This document shows, one piece after another, positions 33,022-41,543 of a stretch of DNA of 64,000 nucleotides (positions within the stretch are counted from its first letter, which is position 1; each line of letters opens with the position of its first letter). The notes under the pieces were generated by a model. That model saw only the letters and a program-made list of their open reading frames with translations. It was not told the DNA's origin and ran no database searches. The DNA is from Bacteroidia bacterium (lineage in GTDB: Bacteria; Bacteroidota; Bacteroidia; Bacteroidales; Paludibacteraceae). Location: NCBI GenBank assembly GCA_009930305.1, contig RZYM01000005.1, positions 62,001-126,000 on the forward strand, in the 5' to 3' direction. Made by a program: the position numbers and the translations under genes.

Positions 33022-35185
33022 TATTCTTATTAAGTTCGGTTTTTCCTTCAATATTATCTAATTCTGTAGCTTTTTTATCTTCCGAAGTATATATTATTGT
33101 TTCTGCAGGTTTCGGTTCCTTTGTATCTTCAATGTATTCAATTTTTACATCTTTTTCTGCTTCTCTGAAATGTAATTCGTCTATCAAATTATGAGCATTA
33201 GAGTATCTTTTTAGTAAAAATATCACATAGTTAATATCTAATGCCATGGTACGTTGATATTGTGCATTATAACAATATTCACTGCAAATAGTTTCAGAAT
33301 TTCCACTTGACAATATACCTATTAGATCGCCATTACTATTATAGACACCTTCTCCTGTATTATATGGAGGCATGTCACAAGTTGTCATGAAGTTTATGCG
33401 CATCCCTTTGCCTATATTACGTAATGATTTAAGTTTATAGTCAATTTTGTCTTTGTAGTGCTCTGTATAACTTTTTTCAAATAGACCATTGAATGTGGTC
33501 GCATAATTAATTATATATCCGTCCGATGGGCTATATGAGGCTATTTGTCCGGCACTCATACGAAGAGTGTAATTAGCATCAGGCATAGTCGTTTTTAATG
33601 GATTTTGAATATTAGTACCTTCTTTGTATAATCTATTGCATCTCTCAATTTTATCATTATCAACCATGTAGGCAGAATAGGCTTGCCATTGTGCATTCAA
33701 AACACTTTTGCACAATATTATAAGCATGTCTGATTCGAATTGCTTTTCTGTGGGTTTGTCCAAATATTTGTTAAATCGCATTTCTTCAGTAATGAACGAT
33801 TTTTTGAATAATTCATCTAAGTATTTTTCTGTATCACCTTTGTATTTTTCTTGTATCACATTAAAAATATCAGGTAAATATGCGGAATCACATTTTTCTT
33901 TCCACAAGTTGAAAGCAGCCAGTAAAACTTGTTTTTCTTTTGTCGGATTATATCTTTCGTAAAAACGGCTTATTTCATAATAAATATCATCTTGATTGTT
34001 GTCATTAAGTTCAATCATCATACTTCCAACCATCAGTAAATCAATTTGATTAGAAATTTCTTTTAAGTAGAGGAATTGAGAATAAGCCGATTCTCGCTTC
34101 TTGTAATATGAGTTTAGATGCGGAATAACGTTTGAGTATTTTAGCGCAATATTAAAATTAGCATTGTTTGCTGCCCATATAATAAAATTGTGCTCTTCGG
34201 CTTGTTTCGTATTGATAATATCTTGTTTGTCAATGTACGTTTCTAGTCTGGTTATGTAGTCAATTTTGTCTTTGTAATCGCGATATTTCATATCTTGCAA
34301 CAAAGACATGATTTGTTTACTTATTTTATTTTTAATCATTATGCGTTCGTAAAGATCAGATGCTCTAATATTTCGCTCAGAGCTATTAGGATACCCTAAA
34401 GTAAATACAAAATCACCTTCCTTGTATGGTTCAACTGCTATTTTCGCGCATCCTTCAAATTCAGCAGGTTTGTTGACATTACTATAATATGCAGGCTGTC
34501 CGTCTCTGGATTCGTATATACGAATTAGAGCGAAGTCAGCGTTGTGTCTGCTAGCTGTCCATTTGTCATTTTTCATGCCATATTCTGCAATAGATACGGG
34601 TGGAATATAGCTCAGTCTTAAATCGGAATATCTTTTGTAAATATATAAGTAATATTCTTCATTAGATGTTTTCTTTACTTGAGCGATAAATCCCGCAGGA
34701 AGTACTTTCTCGTTACAAATCAATTTTGATATTGAATCTGTTTTTTGCTTTCTGACACTTTCGTTATCACTATCTAAAAATTTAGAGCTAATTCGCCATG
34801 TTACATTCTCAGTGCTTTTCAAGATGAATGCATGCAGATTGCCGAGTGGAATCTCGTTGTATTTTTCAGATGCGTAAAAACCATTGAGTATAATATTCGA
34901 ATCTTTCTCGGATATGTACTTAGTAATGGCATTATAATTTGTAATAAGCAAACCGGATTCTGATAGAAGTGTAGCTGTATAACCGTTTGATAGATAAGTT
35001 GTTTGGTCTTTAAGGGAATAGGTTTTTTCGTGATATATATCTTTGATTTCCAATTCGCAACCTAATTCCTCAAAACTTTCAGATACGGAGTCTGGTATAT
35101 TTGGCAATATCCACATTCCTTCATTCGCAAATGAAAGAAGTTGCGATGATAACAAACACAATAATGAAATGGTATATTTTCTCAT
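32996..35185 (-). CDS. Catalytically degenerate S46 peptidase homologue
   Basis: A 729-residue exported protein with a signal peptide (about 1-20) and NEGMWILPN at the mature start, as in S46 dipeptidyl-peptidases (DPP7/DPP11). Family landmarks are recognisable in order: YSLKDQTTYLSNGYTATLLS, in part YSLKDQ; TASRHNADFALIRIY; EGDFVFTLGYPNSS; PDANYTLRMSAGQI; QRTMALDINYVIFLL. The triad is broken. The TNHHC motif reads TNYNA (His lost) and GNSGSP reads YNTGEG (Ser to Thr); only the Asp in NADFA remains. An added charged tail of about 50 residues ends the protein. The frame is intact over 2.2 kb, so it is probably a functional pseudoenzyme rather than a decayed gene. Confidence 0.85.
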   Translation of the reverse strand: MRKYTISLLCLLSSQLLSFANEGMWILPNIPDSVSESFEELGCELEIKDIYHEKTYSLKDQTTYLSNGYTATLLSESGLLITNYNAITKYISEKDSNIILNGFYASEKYNEIPLGNLHAFILKSTENVTWRISSKFLDSDNESVRKQKTDSISKLICNEKVLPAGFIAQVKKTSNEEYYLYIYKRYSDLRLSYIPPVSIAEYGMKNDKWTASRHNADFALIRIYESRDGQPAYYSNVNKPAEFEGCAKIAVEPYKEGDFVFTLGYPNSSERNIRASDLYERIMIKNKISKQIMSLLQDMKYRDYKDKIDYITRLETYIDKQDIINTKQAEEHNFIIWAANNANFNIALKYSNVIPHLNSYYKKRESAYSQFLYLKEISNQIDLLMVGSMMIELNDNNQDDIYYEISRFYERYNPTKEKQVLLAAFNLWKEKCDSAYLPDIFNVIQEKYKGDTEKYLDELFKKSFITEEMRFNKYLDKPTEKQFESDMLIILCKSVLNAQWQAYSAYMVDNDKIERCNRLYKEGTNIQNPLKTTMPDANYTLRMSAGQIASYSPSDGYIINYATTFNGLFEKSYTEHYKDKIDYKLKSLRNIGKGMRINFMTTCDMPPYNTGEGVYNSNGDLIGILSSGNSETICSEYCYNAQYQRTMALDINYVIFLLKRYSNAHNLIDELHFREAEKDVKIEYIEDTKEPKPAETIIYTSEDKKATELDNIEGKTELNKNNESTKSEN

Positions 35186-35204
35186 ACAATTGATAAATGA
35201 GATG

Positions 35205-35212
35205 CAAAAATA
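35205..35212 (-). promoter_or_regulatory. Promoter -7 element for the S46-like gene
   Basis: The minus strand reads TATTTTTG, 20 bp before the ATG. It lies back to back with the ABC-F -7 element on the other strand. Confidence 0.45.
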
Positions 35213-35224
35213 ATGATTTTTTTG

Positions 35225-35232
35225 TACTTTTG
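35225..35232 (+). promoter_or_regulatory. Promoter -7 element for the ABC-F gene
   Basis: TACTTTTG (TAnnTTTG). The start near 35238 leaves a leader of only about 4 nt before the ATG at 35242 and excludes the in-frame ATG at 35197. Confidence 0.5.
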
Positions 35233-35241
35233 CCCATTATT

Positions 35242-37041
35242 ATGGTTAGTTATCTACAAATAGAAGGTTTAACTAAAAGTTTTGGCGATTTAGTTTTATA
35301 CGATAAAATCGATTTTGATTTATCTGAAGGGCAGCGTGTTGCAATAGTTGCAAAAAATGGTGCCGGAAAAAGTACTCTACTTAATATTATTGCCGGAAGT
35401 GATACTGCTGATGATGGAAAAATTTCGTTTAAACGTGATTTGCGTATTTCTTTTCTAGAGCAGGATCCAAAATATAATCTCGATAGTACTGTATTTGATG
35501 CCTTTATGAGTGTTGAAAATGAATGTAAAATTCGTCATAAAGAAGATGAGTGGGAATACGAGACACGGGCAAAACAAATTCTGACAAAGTTAAGAGTTGG
35601 AGAATTTGATAAAAAGGTATCTCAATTATCAGGAGGTCAACTAAAACGTTTAGCATTAGCTAATACACTTATCAGCGAACCGGATTTACTTATATTAGAC
35701 GAACCCACAAATCATCTTGATTTGGAAATGGTTGAATGGTTGGAGGAATATTTGAATAAAGCTAAGATAACCTTGCTTATGGTAACACATGATAGGTATT
35801 TTTTAGATAGGGTTTGTTCCGATATTGTGGAGATAGATCAAAAGAAATTTTATAGATATAAAGGCAATTACAGCTACTATCTTGAAAAGCATCAAGAACG
35901 TGTTGACAATCAAAATGCAGAGTTGTCAAAGGCAAATAATTTATATCGTAAAGAATTAGATTGGATGCGTCGTCAGCCCCAAGCTCGCGGAACAAAAGCT
36001 AAAGGTAGAATTGATGCTTTCTACGATTTACAGGACAAGGTTTCTGTAAATAATAATGAAGAAGATGTTCGTTTAGAAGTAAAATCCTCATATCTTGGTT
36101 CAAAAATTTTTGAAGCAAAATACATCTGTAAAGCATACGAAAATCAGGTTATTTTAAAGGATTTTTACTATAATTTTACTCGTTACGAAAAACTTGGTAT
36201 TGTCGGTAAAAATGGTACCGGAAAATCAACATTTTTAAAATTACTATTGGGAATTCAGAAGCCCGATAGCGGTAAATTTGATATTGGCGAAACAGTTAAA
36301 TTTGGCTATTATAGTCAAGATGGTTTAGCCTTTAATGATCAAATGAAAGTTATAGATGTTGTCCGCGATATAGCAGAAGAAATTGACTTAGGTGGTGGAC
36401 GCAAAATGAATGCTTCTCAATTTTTACAGCATTTTTTGTTTACTCCCGAAACGCAGTATAACTATGTGTACAAATTGAGTGGAGGCGAAAAGCGTAGATT
36501 GTATTTGTGTACGGTTTTAATGAAGAATCCGAATTTCTTAGTACTTGATGAACCTACTAATGACTTGGATATCATGACATTAAACGTGCTTGAAGAATAC
36601 TTGCGCGATTTTAAGGGCTGTGTTATTGTTGTGTCTCACGATCGTTATTTTATGGATAAGGTTGTAGATCACTTGTTAGTATTTAAAGGTAACGCAGAAA
36701 TTAAAGATTTTCCGGGCAATTATACCCAGTTCAGATTCTGGCGAGATGAAACTGAAAAAGAATTACGCCAACAAGAAAAACCAAAAGAATCTGTTAGCAA
36801 AACGCTTTCTCGTGTCGAACGCAAACGTCGTTTAACTTATGCTGAACAGCGAGAATACGAATCATTGAGTAAGGAAATTGAAAATTTGGATAATGAGAAA
36901 AAAGACTTGGAATCCTCTTTCTTAAAGAATGATTTAACCCCTGATCAATTAATGTCAAACTCAGAACGTATAGCTTTGATAATGAAATTGTTAGACGAAA
37001 AAGAGATGCGTTGGCTCGAATTAGAAGACTTGAATAATTAA
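35242..37041 (+). CDS. uup: ABC-F family ATPase, Uup-like
   Basis: A 599-residue protein with two ABC domains and no membrane segments; ABC-F proteins act on ribosomes or DNA rather than in transport. Domain 1: Walker A AKNGAGKST (near 37), LSGGQLKRLALANTL, LILDEPTNHLD. Domain 2: GKNGTGKST (near 322), LSGGEKRRLYLC, LVLDEPTNDLD. Both sites look active. The C-terminal coiled coil (about 520-599, KTLSRVERKRRLTYAEQREY in part) is of the Uup kind. Start 35242 (MVSYLQIEG) was chosen from the promoter position. The lipoprotein gene follows 11 bp later. Confidence 0.9.
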   Translation: MVSYLQIEGLTKSFGDLVLYDKIDFDLSEGQRVAIVAKNGAGKSTLLNIIAGSDTADDGKISFKRDLRISFLEQDPKYNLDSTVFDAFMSVENECKIRHKEDEWEYETRAKQILTKLRVGEFDKKVSQLSGGQLKRLALANTLISEPDLLILDEPTNHLDLEMVEWLEEYLNKAKITLLMVTHDRYFLDRVCSDIVEIDQKKFYRYKGNYSYYLEKHQERVDNQNAELSKANNLYRKELDWMRRQPQARGTKAKGRIDAFYDLQDKVSVNNNEEDVRLEVKSSYLGSKIFEAKYICKAYENQVILKDFYYNFTRYEKLGIVGKNGTGKSTFLKLLLGIQKPDSGKFDIGETVKFGYYSQDGLAFNDQMKVIDVVRDIAEEIDLGGGRKMNASQFLQHFLFTPETQYNYVYKLSGGEKRRLYLCTVLMKNPNFLVLDEPTNDLDIMTLNVLEEYLRDFKGCVIVVSHDRYFMDKVVDHLLVFKGNAEIKDFPGNYTQFRFWRDETEKELRQQEKPKESVSKTLSRVERKRRLTYAEQREYESLSKEIENLDNEKKDLESSFLKNDLTPDQLMSNSERIALIMKLLDEKEMRWLELEDLNN

Positions 37042-37052
37042 GCTTACATATT

Positions 37053-38480
37053 ATGAAAAACTTTAAAAGCTACTTTTTGATACTCTTGACATGCATGTCA
37101 ATTTTTTGTTTTGTTTCTTGCCAAAAGAATGAACCGATTGTTACTAAATACAAATATGTAGTTAATATTGCTCCTGTCGAAAACGGATCTGTAAATGTTT
37201 CGTGTGATGGCCAAGTGGTATTAAATGGTGATTCGCTGATGGAAGGTTCGTCTGTTCTTGTTACTGCAGTGCCAAATGAAAATTATGAATTAACATCGAT
37301 GAACGTAAGTAATCCTTTTGCATTGTCAAAAGATACTACAATAAGAGTTGTGTTTTCAAAAAATTCTTTCTCATTCTCGGTTGCACCTGTTGAAGGTGGC
37401 ATAGTGAAGGTAAGTTATCGTGGTACAGAGTGTCAACCGGGAAGTATTTTTAGTAAAGGTACATATCTTACAGTTGAGGTTCTAGCAGATGATAATCATT
37501 ATTTTACAGGCTCAAACATAGCTAAGGGTACAGGAGTGAGAGATTCTTTTAAACTTGTATCAGATACAATAATAAGAACTACTTTCGAAACAATAACAAT
37601 TCCTTCTCAATCAGCATATCATAATGTTTGTAATTATAATATCCGTTTGTATACTACTGATGATAAGGATACGAAATTTTGGACAAATAGAAAAGATAAA
37701 GTATTTGAAATGATTCTTAATCACGATATGGATTTATGCGGCCTCGAAGAAATGACATTAAACCAGTCTCCCGATTTTATATCAAATTTAAGTGATTATG
37801 AATATGTAGGCTACGGTCGTGACAACGGAAAAGAAAATTCAGCCGGGGGCACTGGAGAGCAGACCGGTTTAATATACAAAAAGACTCGTTATGTAAAACA
37901 AGATCAAGGCCGATTCTTCTTATCTAATACACCGCAGAAACCATCAAAAATAAGTGGTGCATCATTTAATCGTATGGTAACATGGGTTAAATTAAAAGAA
38001 CGTAATACAGACAATGTTTTCTATTTCTTTGCAACACATTTTGATCATCCTACAACTCAGCAGGGCATAAATACCCGTTCTGCCGAGGCTGATATTGCAT
38101 TAGTGCAAGTACCTATGATAGCTGGGGATTCGCCTTTATTCTTTGTGGGTGATTTTAATTGCGAACCAACAGAACCTGCATATTTAAAATTATCAGCTAA
38201 ATGGAATGATTCTTTTGTTGAAATTGGTGATGGGGCAGAAGGCGGATATGTTTGTAATGAACAGCAGCAAACCAGTTATCCTGAAGCATGTTCGGAAATC
38301 GGTAATACTTATACAGGTTTGTACAGTACTTCTGACAAGGAACCTAAACGTATAGATTATGTATTATACACTGCAACTATAGTTGATTTGCTTAATTATA
38401 TTGCAGATAATGATAATCTGGGTTTAGTAACATATCCATCAGACCATTTACCGGTTATTACCAAAATGGAGTTTAAATGA
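37053..38480 (+). CDS. Lipoprotein with two InlB-like beta repeats and an endonuclease/exonuclease/phosphatase domain
   Basis: A 475-residue predicted lipoprotein with lipobox FVSC (Cys near residue 23). Two divergent InlB B-repeat-like units follow: about 32-98 (VNIAPVENGSVNVSC) and 105-178 (FSVAPVEGGIVKVSY). The EEP catalytic domain covers about 185-475 with NYNIRLYTTDD, LCGLEEMTL (metal Glu), FATHFDHPT, FVGDFNCEPTEPAYL, RIDYVLYTA and SDHLPVITK. The active site appears complete. It probably acts on a phosphoester at the outer membrane surface or in the periplasm. It is cotranscribed with the ABC-F gene (11 bp gap), which may be only positional. Confidence 0.85.
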   Translation: MKNFKSYFLILLTCMSIFCFVSCQKNEPIVTKYKYVVNIAPVENGSVNVSCDGQVVLNGDSLMEGSSVLVTAVPNENYELTSMNVSNPFALSKDTTIRVVFSKNSFSFSVAPVEGGIVKVSYRGTECQPGSIFSKGTYLTVEVLADDNHYFTGSNIAKGTGVRDSFKLVSDTIIRTTFETITIPSQSAYHNVCNYNIRLYTTDDKDTKFWTNRKDKVFEMILNHDMDLCGLEEMTLNQSPDFISNLSDYEYVGYGRDNGKENSAGGTGEQTGLIYKKTRYVKQDQGRFFLSNTPQKPSKISGASFNRMVTWVKLKERNTDNVFYFFATHFDHPTTQQGINTRSAEADIALVQVPMIAGDSPLFFVGDFNCEPTEPAYLKLSAKWNDSFVEIGDGAEGGYVCNEQQQTSYPEACSEIGNTYTGLYSTSDKEPKRIDYVLYTATIVDLLNYIADNDNLGLVTYPSDHLPVITKMEFK

Positions 38481-38486
38481 TTTTTA

Positions 38487-38801
38487 CTATAAATATCCTA
38501 ATTCCAATTGCGCTTCTTCGCTCATCATGCTTTTATCCCATGGTGGGTCGAAAACTATGTTGATAGTAACCTCATTAATTGTGTCGATGCTTTGAACTTT
38601 TTGTTTTACATCCTCAGCTATAAAATCGGCCATAGGGCATCCAGGAGCTGTTAATGTCATATCGACAACAACATTTTTATCATCATCAACGTCTATTTTA
38701 TAGATTAGTCCTAAATCATAAATATTTACAGGAATCTCAGGGTCGAAAACGGTCTTGAGCATTCTAATAATATTTTCTTCCATGCTTAAAAATTCATTCA
38801 T
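38487..38801 (-). CDS. DUF59/MIP18 family iron-sulfur assembly protein, SufT-like
   Basis: A 104-residue soluble protein with the DUF59 signature: VFDPEIPVNIYDLGLIYKID (in part DPEIPVNIYDLGLIY), MTLTAPGCPMADFI with the conserved Cys, and VFDPPWDKSMMSEEAQLELG. Such proteins help mature iron-sulfur proteins. A second Met (MEENIIRM, residue 7) could also be the start. It lies 22 bp downstream of the TtcA-like gene, itself likely an iron-sulfur enzyme, so the pair is functionally sensible. No suf genes are in view. Confidence 0.88.
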   Translation of the reverse strand: MNEFLSMEENIIRMLKTVFDPEIPVNIYDLGLIYKIDVDDDKNVVVDMTLTAPGCPMADFIAEDVKQKVQSIDTINEVTINIVFDPPWDKSMMSEEAQLELGYL

Positions 38802-38823
38802 TTTAAAGTTTGTGTATTAGTTT

Positions 38824-39576
38824 CTATATACATTTCTTTTGAGGTAAATATTCGTTTTGGATATTGCTCATTGCACCCCAAAGACTGTGTCTTGCATCAG
38901 GGTTCATGGTTTCTAATTCTTGTAAAATACGTTTTATGTCGCTTCTATGCGAATCTTGTTCGTATGGGCAGTTCTTAATTTGCTTTTTAAAGCCTCTGAT
39001 ATCTGCCATTTTTTGTAAATCAGACTCTTTAATCAAGCACAGCGGACGAATTATATTAATATCCATCTTATTCATTTTTAAAAGTGGTGGCATAGTTGAA
39101 AATGCACCCTGAAATGTGATGTTCATCAATAAAGTCTGTAATATATCATCTTGATGATGTCCTAATGCAATTTTATTGCAATTATATTTTTGAGCTATCT
39201 CAAACAACATTTTTCGTCTGTTCCACGAACATAAAAAGCAAGGTGATTTACGAGTATCGGTTGATGCATCAAATTCTGTCGTAACATGATGAAAAGGCAC
39301 ATTAAAACTTTCACAATATTGTTTTAGATATTCAATATCTGCTTGATACGGAATATTACTTACACTTACATGTACTGCTTCAACACTAAATTTAGGCTTA
39401 AAAATCTGCATCCTCTTTGCAAATAATTCAACCATGGCTAACGAATCTTTACCTCCGGAAATACCGATTAGAATTTTGTCTCCATCATTAACTAATCCGT
39501 AGGTTTTCATTGCTTTGCCAAATTTGGCGTTCAAATGAAACAATAATTTTTGCGTATCAGTATTATTTGTCTGCAT
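38824..39576 (-). CDS. tRNA 2-thiocytidine synthetase, TtcA-like
   Basis: A 250-residue ATP-dependent tRNA-thiolating enzyme of the PP-loop family: SGGKDSLAM (PP-loop, near 34), CFLCSWNRRKMLFE (CxxC near 112), ALGHHQDDILQT, and a further Cys in NCPYEQDSHR. TtcA enzymes carry a 4Fe-4S cluster on such cysteines and make s2C32 in tRNA. The family is called with confidence, the exact modified base less so. A -7 element at 39585-39592 puts the transcript start 2-4 bases from the ATG. The SufT-like gene follows. Confidence 0.88.
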   Translation of the reverse strand: MQTNNTDTQKLLFHLNAKFGKAMKTYGLVNDGDKILIGISGGKDSLAMVELFAKRMQIFKPKFSVEAVHVSVSNIPYQADIEYLKQYCESFNVPFHHVTTEFDASTDTRKSPCFLCSWNRRKMLFEIAQKYNCNKIALGHHQDDILQTLLMNITFQGAFSTMPPLLKMNKMDINIIRPLCLIKESDLQKMADIRGFKKQIKNCPYEQDSHRSDIKRILQELETMNPDARHSLWGAMSNIQNEYLPQKKCI

Positions 39577-39584
39577 ATCGAATG

Positions 39585-39592
39585 CAAAAGTA
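39585..39592 (-). promoter_or_regulatory. Promoter -7 element for the TtcA-like gene
   Basis: The minus strand reads TACTTTTG, with a predicted start near 39578, directly at the ATG (39576). Nearly leaderless. Confidence 0.45.
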
Positions 39593-39636
39593 GGGAAAAA
39601 ATTGTTTTTTTAATGTCTTGTTATAATAAAAAAGGC

Positions 39637-39644
39637 TAACTTTG
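39637..39644 (+). promoter_or_regulatory. Promoter -7 element for mutA-mutB
   Basis: TAACTTTG (TAnnTTTG). A TTG at 39618-39620 is 16 bp upstream, shorter than usual. The predicted start near 39650 excludes the ATG at 39642. Confidence 0.5.
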
Positions 39645-39683
39645 CGACTTGTAAAAATCAATTCCATTAATTTAATAATAATC

Positions 39684-41543
39684 ATGGCAGAAAAAAAATT
39701 AAACTTTTTGGCAGACTTTCCTGCGATTAGCACGCAAGAATGGATGGACAAAATCACAGCAGACCTGAAAGGAGCCGACTTTACTAAAAAACTTGTTTGG
39801 CGTACTTCTGAAGGTTTTAATGTGATGCCTTTTTATCGTGCAGAAAATCTAGAAGGTATTCAAACAACCAATTCTGCACCTGGAAAATTTCCTTATGTTC
39901 GCGGAGTAAAACAAAACAATATTTGGGCTGTTTGTCAAAATATTGATGCGTCATCGGCTACAGATGCTAATTCAAAAGCTCGTGAAATTTTAAACAAAGG
40001 CGTAGATTCTTTAGTTGTCAAATTAAATAAAGAAGATTTGAGTGCAGAGTGTCTTAAAACATTGTTAGATGGTATCGATGCTTCTTCTGTAGAATTGAAT
40101 TTTATTATTAGCATCAGTAAATCTGCTGAATTATTTAAATTGCTTACCGATTATTTTAAATCTAAAAAATACGATTTGTCAAAACTGAAAGGTTCAGTAA
40201 ATTGTGATCCTATAAATAGGATGTTACTTAAAGGGAAACAATTATCTTTTGACAAAGTATCCGAATTTGTAAAAGCATCAGTCGAAGCATCTGTAGAATT
40301 GCCTTTATATAGAGCTGTCGGAGTTAATGCAGTCAGTCTTAATAATTCAGGTGCATATTGCGCACAAGAATTAGGATATGCATTGTCTTGGGGTGCTCAA
40401 TATATGACTATGCTGACCGAAGCAGGAGTTGATTCAACCGAAGCAGGTAAAAATATTAAGTTTACATTCGGTATTGGCGAAAATTATTTCATGGAAATAG
40501 CTAAATTCCGTGCAGCAAGAATGTTGTGGGCAAAAATTGTAGAGGCATATAAACCATCTTGCGATTGTGCATTAAAAATGAATATTCATGCTGAGACATC
40601 ACGTTTCAATATGACTATTTATGATGCAAATGTCAATATGCTTCGTTCTCAAACGGAAGCAATGAGTGCTGCATTAGGAGGAGTTGATTCAATGACAGTT
40701 ACTCCATACGATGTTACATTTAAAAAATCTGATGACTTTTCTGAAAGAATAGCTCGTAATCAACAGCTATTGCTAAAAGAAGAATCTCATTTCGATAAAG
40801 TAGTAGATCCGGCAGCCGGTTCATATTACTTAGAAAATCTTACAGCAATGATTGCTGAACAAGCATGGAAATTGTTTATAGAGTTAGATAATGCAGGTGG
40901 ATTCTTCGCTGCTGTTGAAAACTCAACTGTTCAAAAAGCAATTAAAGAGACTTTGGCAAAACGTCAAAAAGATGTAGCATCTCGTAAAGAAATTTATTTA
41001 GGAACTAATCAATTCCCTAACTTCAACGAAAAAGCAGCATCTAAAATTGAAGCAACTGCATGTGCTTGCAAATGTGGATGCCAAGTTGAAAGTGGAATAG
41101 AAGCATTGCCAAAAGTTCGTGCTGTTGAAGAATTTGAAGAATTACGTCTTGCAACCGAAAAGGCTGCAAAATGTCCCAAAGCATTTATGTTGACCATAGG
41201 TAATTTAGCTATGCGTTTGGCTCGTGCTCAATTCTCTTGTAACTTCTTTGCATGTGCAGGATATGAAGTGATTGATAATCTTGGGTTTGATACAGCAGAA
41301 GAAGGTGTTGCCGCAGCTCAAAAAGCGGGCGCCGACATTATAGTATTATGCTCAAGTGATGACGAATATGCAGAACTTGCTCCTGCAGCATTTAAAGCCA
41401 TAGGAGGCAAACAATTATTTGTAGTAGCCGGTGCTCCTGCATGTATGGAAGATCTGCAAAAAGTAGGAATTGAGCATTTTATTCATGTAAAAGTAAATGT
41501 GTTGGAAACACTGAAATCGTTTAACGCCAAATTATTGAAATAA
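39684..41543 (+). CDS. mutA: Methylmalonyl-CoA mutase small subunit
   Basis: The non-catalytic partner of MutB in the B12-dependent interconversion of succinyl-CoA and (R)-methylmalonyl-CoA. The 619-residue product has a TIM-barrel part (about 1-440, with [20 protein letters not shown] in part) and a B12-like domain (about 490-619) that lacks the His motif for cobalamin, as is usual. Between them, residues 460-466 read CACKCGC, a run of four alternating cysteines. The start at 39684 ([12 protein letters not shown]) was chosen because the ATG at 39642 overlaps the promoter. Its stop overlaps the mutB start by one base (TAATG). Confidence 0.95.
   Translation: MAEKKLNFLADFPAISTQEWMDKITADLKGADFTKKLVWRTSEGFNVMPFYRAENLEGIQTTNSAPGKFPYVRGVKQNNIWAVCQNIDASSATDANSKAREILNKGVDSLVVKLNKEDLSAECLKTLLDGIDASSVELNFIISISKSAELFKLLTDYFKSKKYDLSKLKGSVNCDPINRMLLKGKQLSFDKVSEFVKASVEASVELPLYRAVGVNAVSLNNSGAYCAQELGYALSWGAQYMTMLTEAGVDSTEAGKNIKFTFGIGENYFMEIAKFRAARMLWAKIVEAYKPSCDCALKMNIHAETSRFNMTIYDANVNMLRSQTEAMSAALGGVDSMTVTPYDVTFKKSDDFSERIARNQQLLLKEESHFDKVVDPAAGSYYLENLTAMIAEQAWKLFIELDNAGGFFAAVENSTVQKAIKETLAKRQKDVASRKEIYLGTNQFPNFNEKAASKIEATACACKCGCQVESGIEALPKVRAVEEFEELRLATEKAAKCPKAFMLTIGNLAMRLARAQFSCNFFACAGYEVIDNLGFDTAEEGVAAAQKAGADIIVLCSSDDEYAELAPAAFKAIGGKQLFVVAGAPACMEDLQKVGIEHFIHVKVNVLETLKSFNAKLLK

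Noticed and set aside
32996..35185. Calling the S46 homologue an active dipeptidyl-peptidase
   Set aside because: The His and Ser of the triad are both replaced at the recognisable motifs, so activity cannot be assumed.
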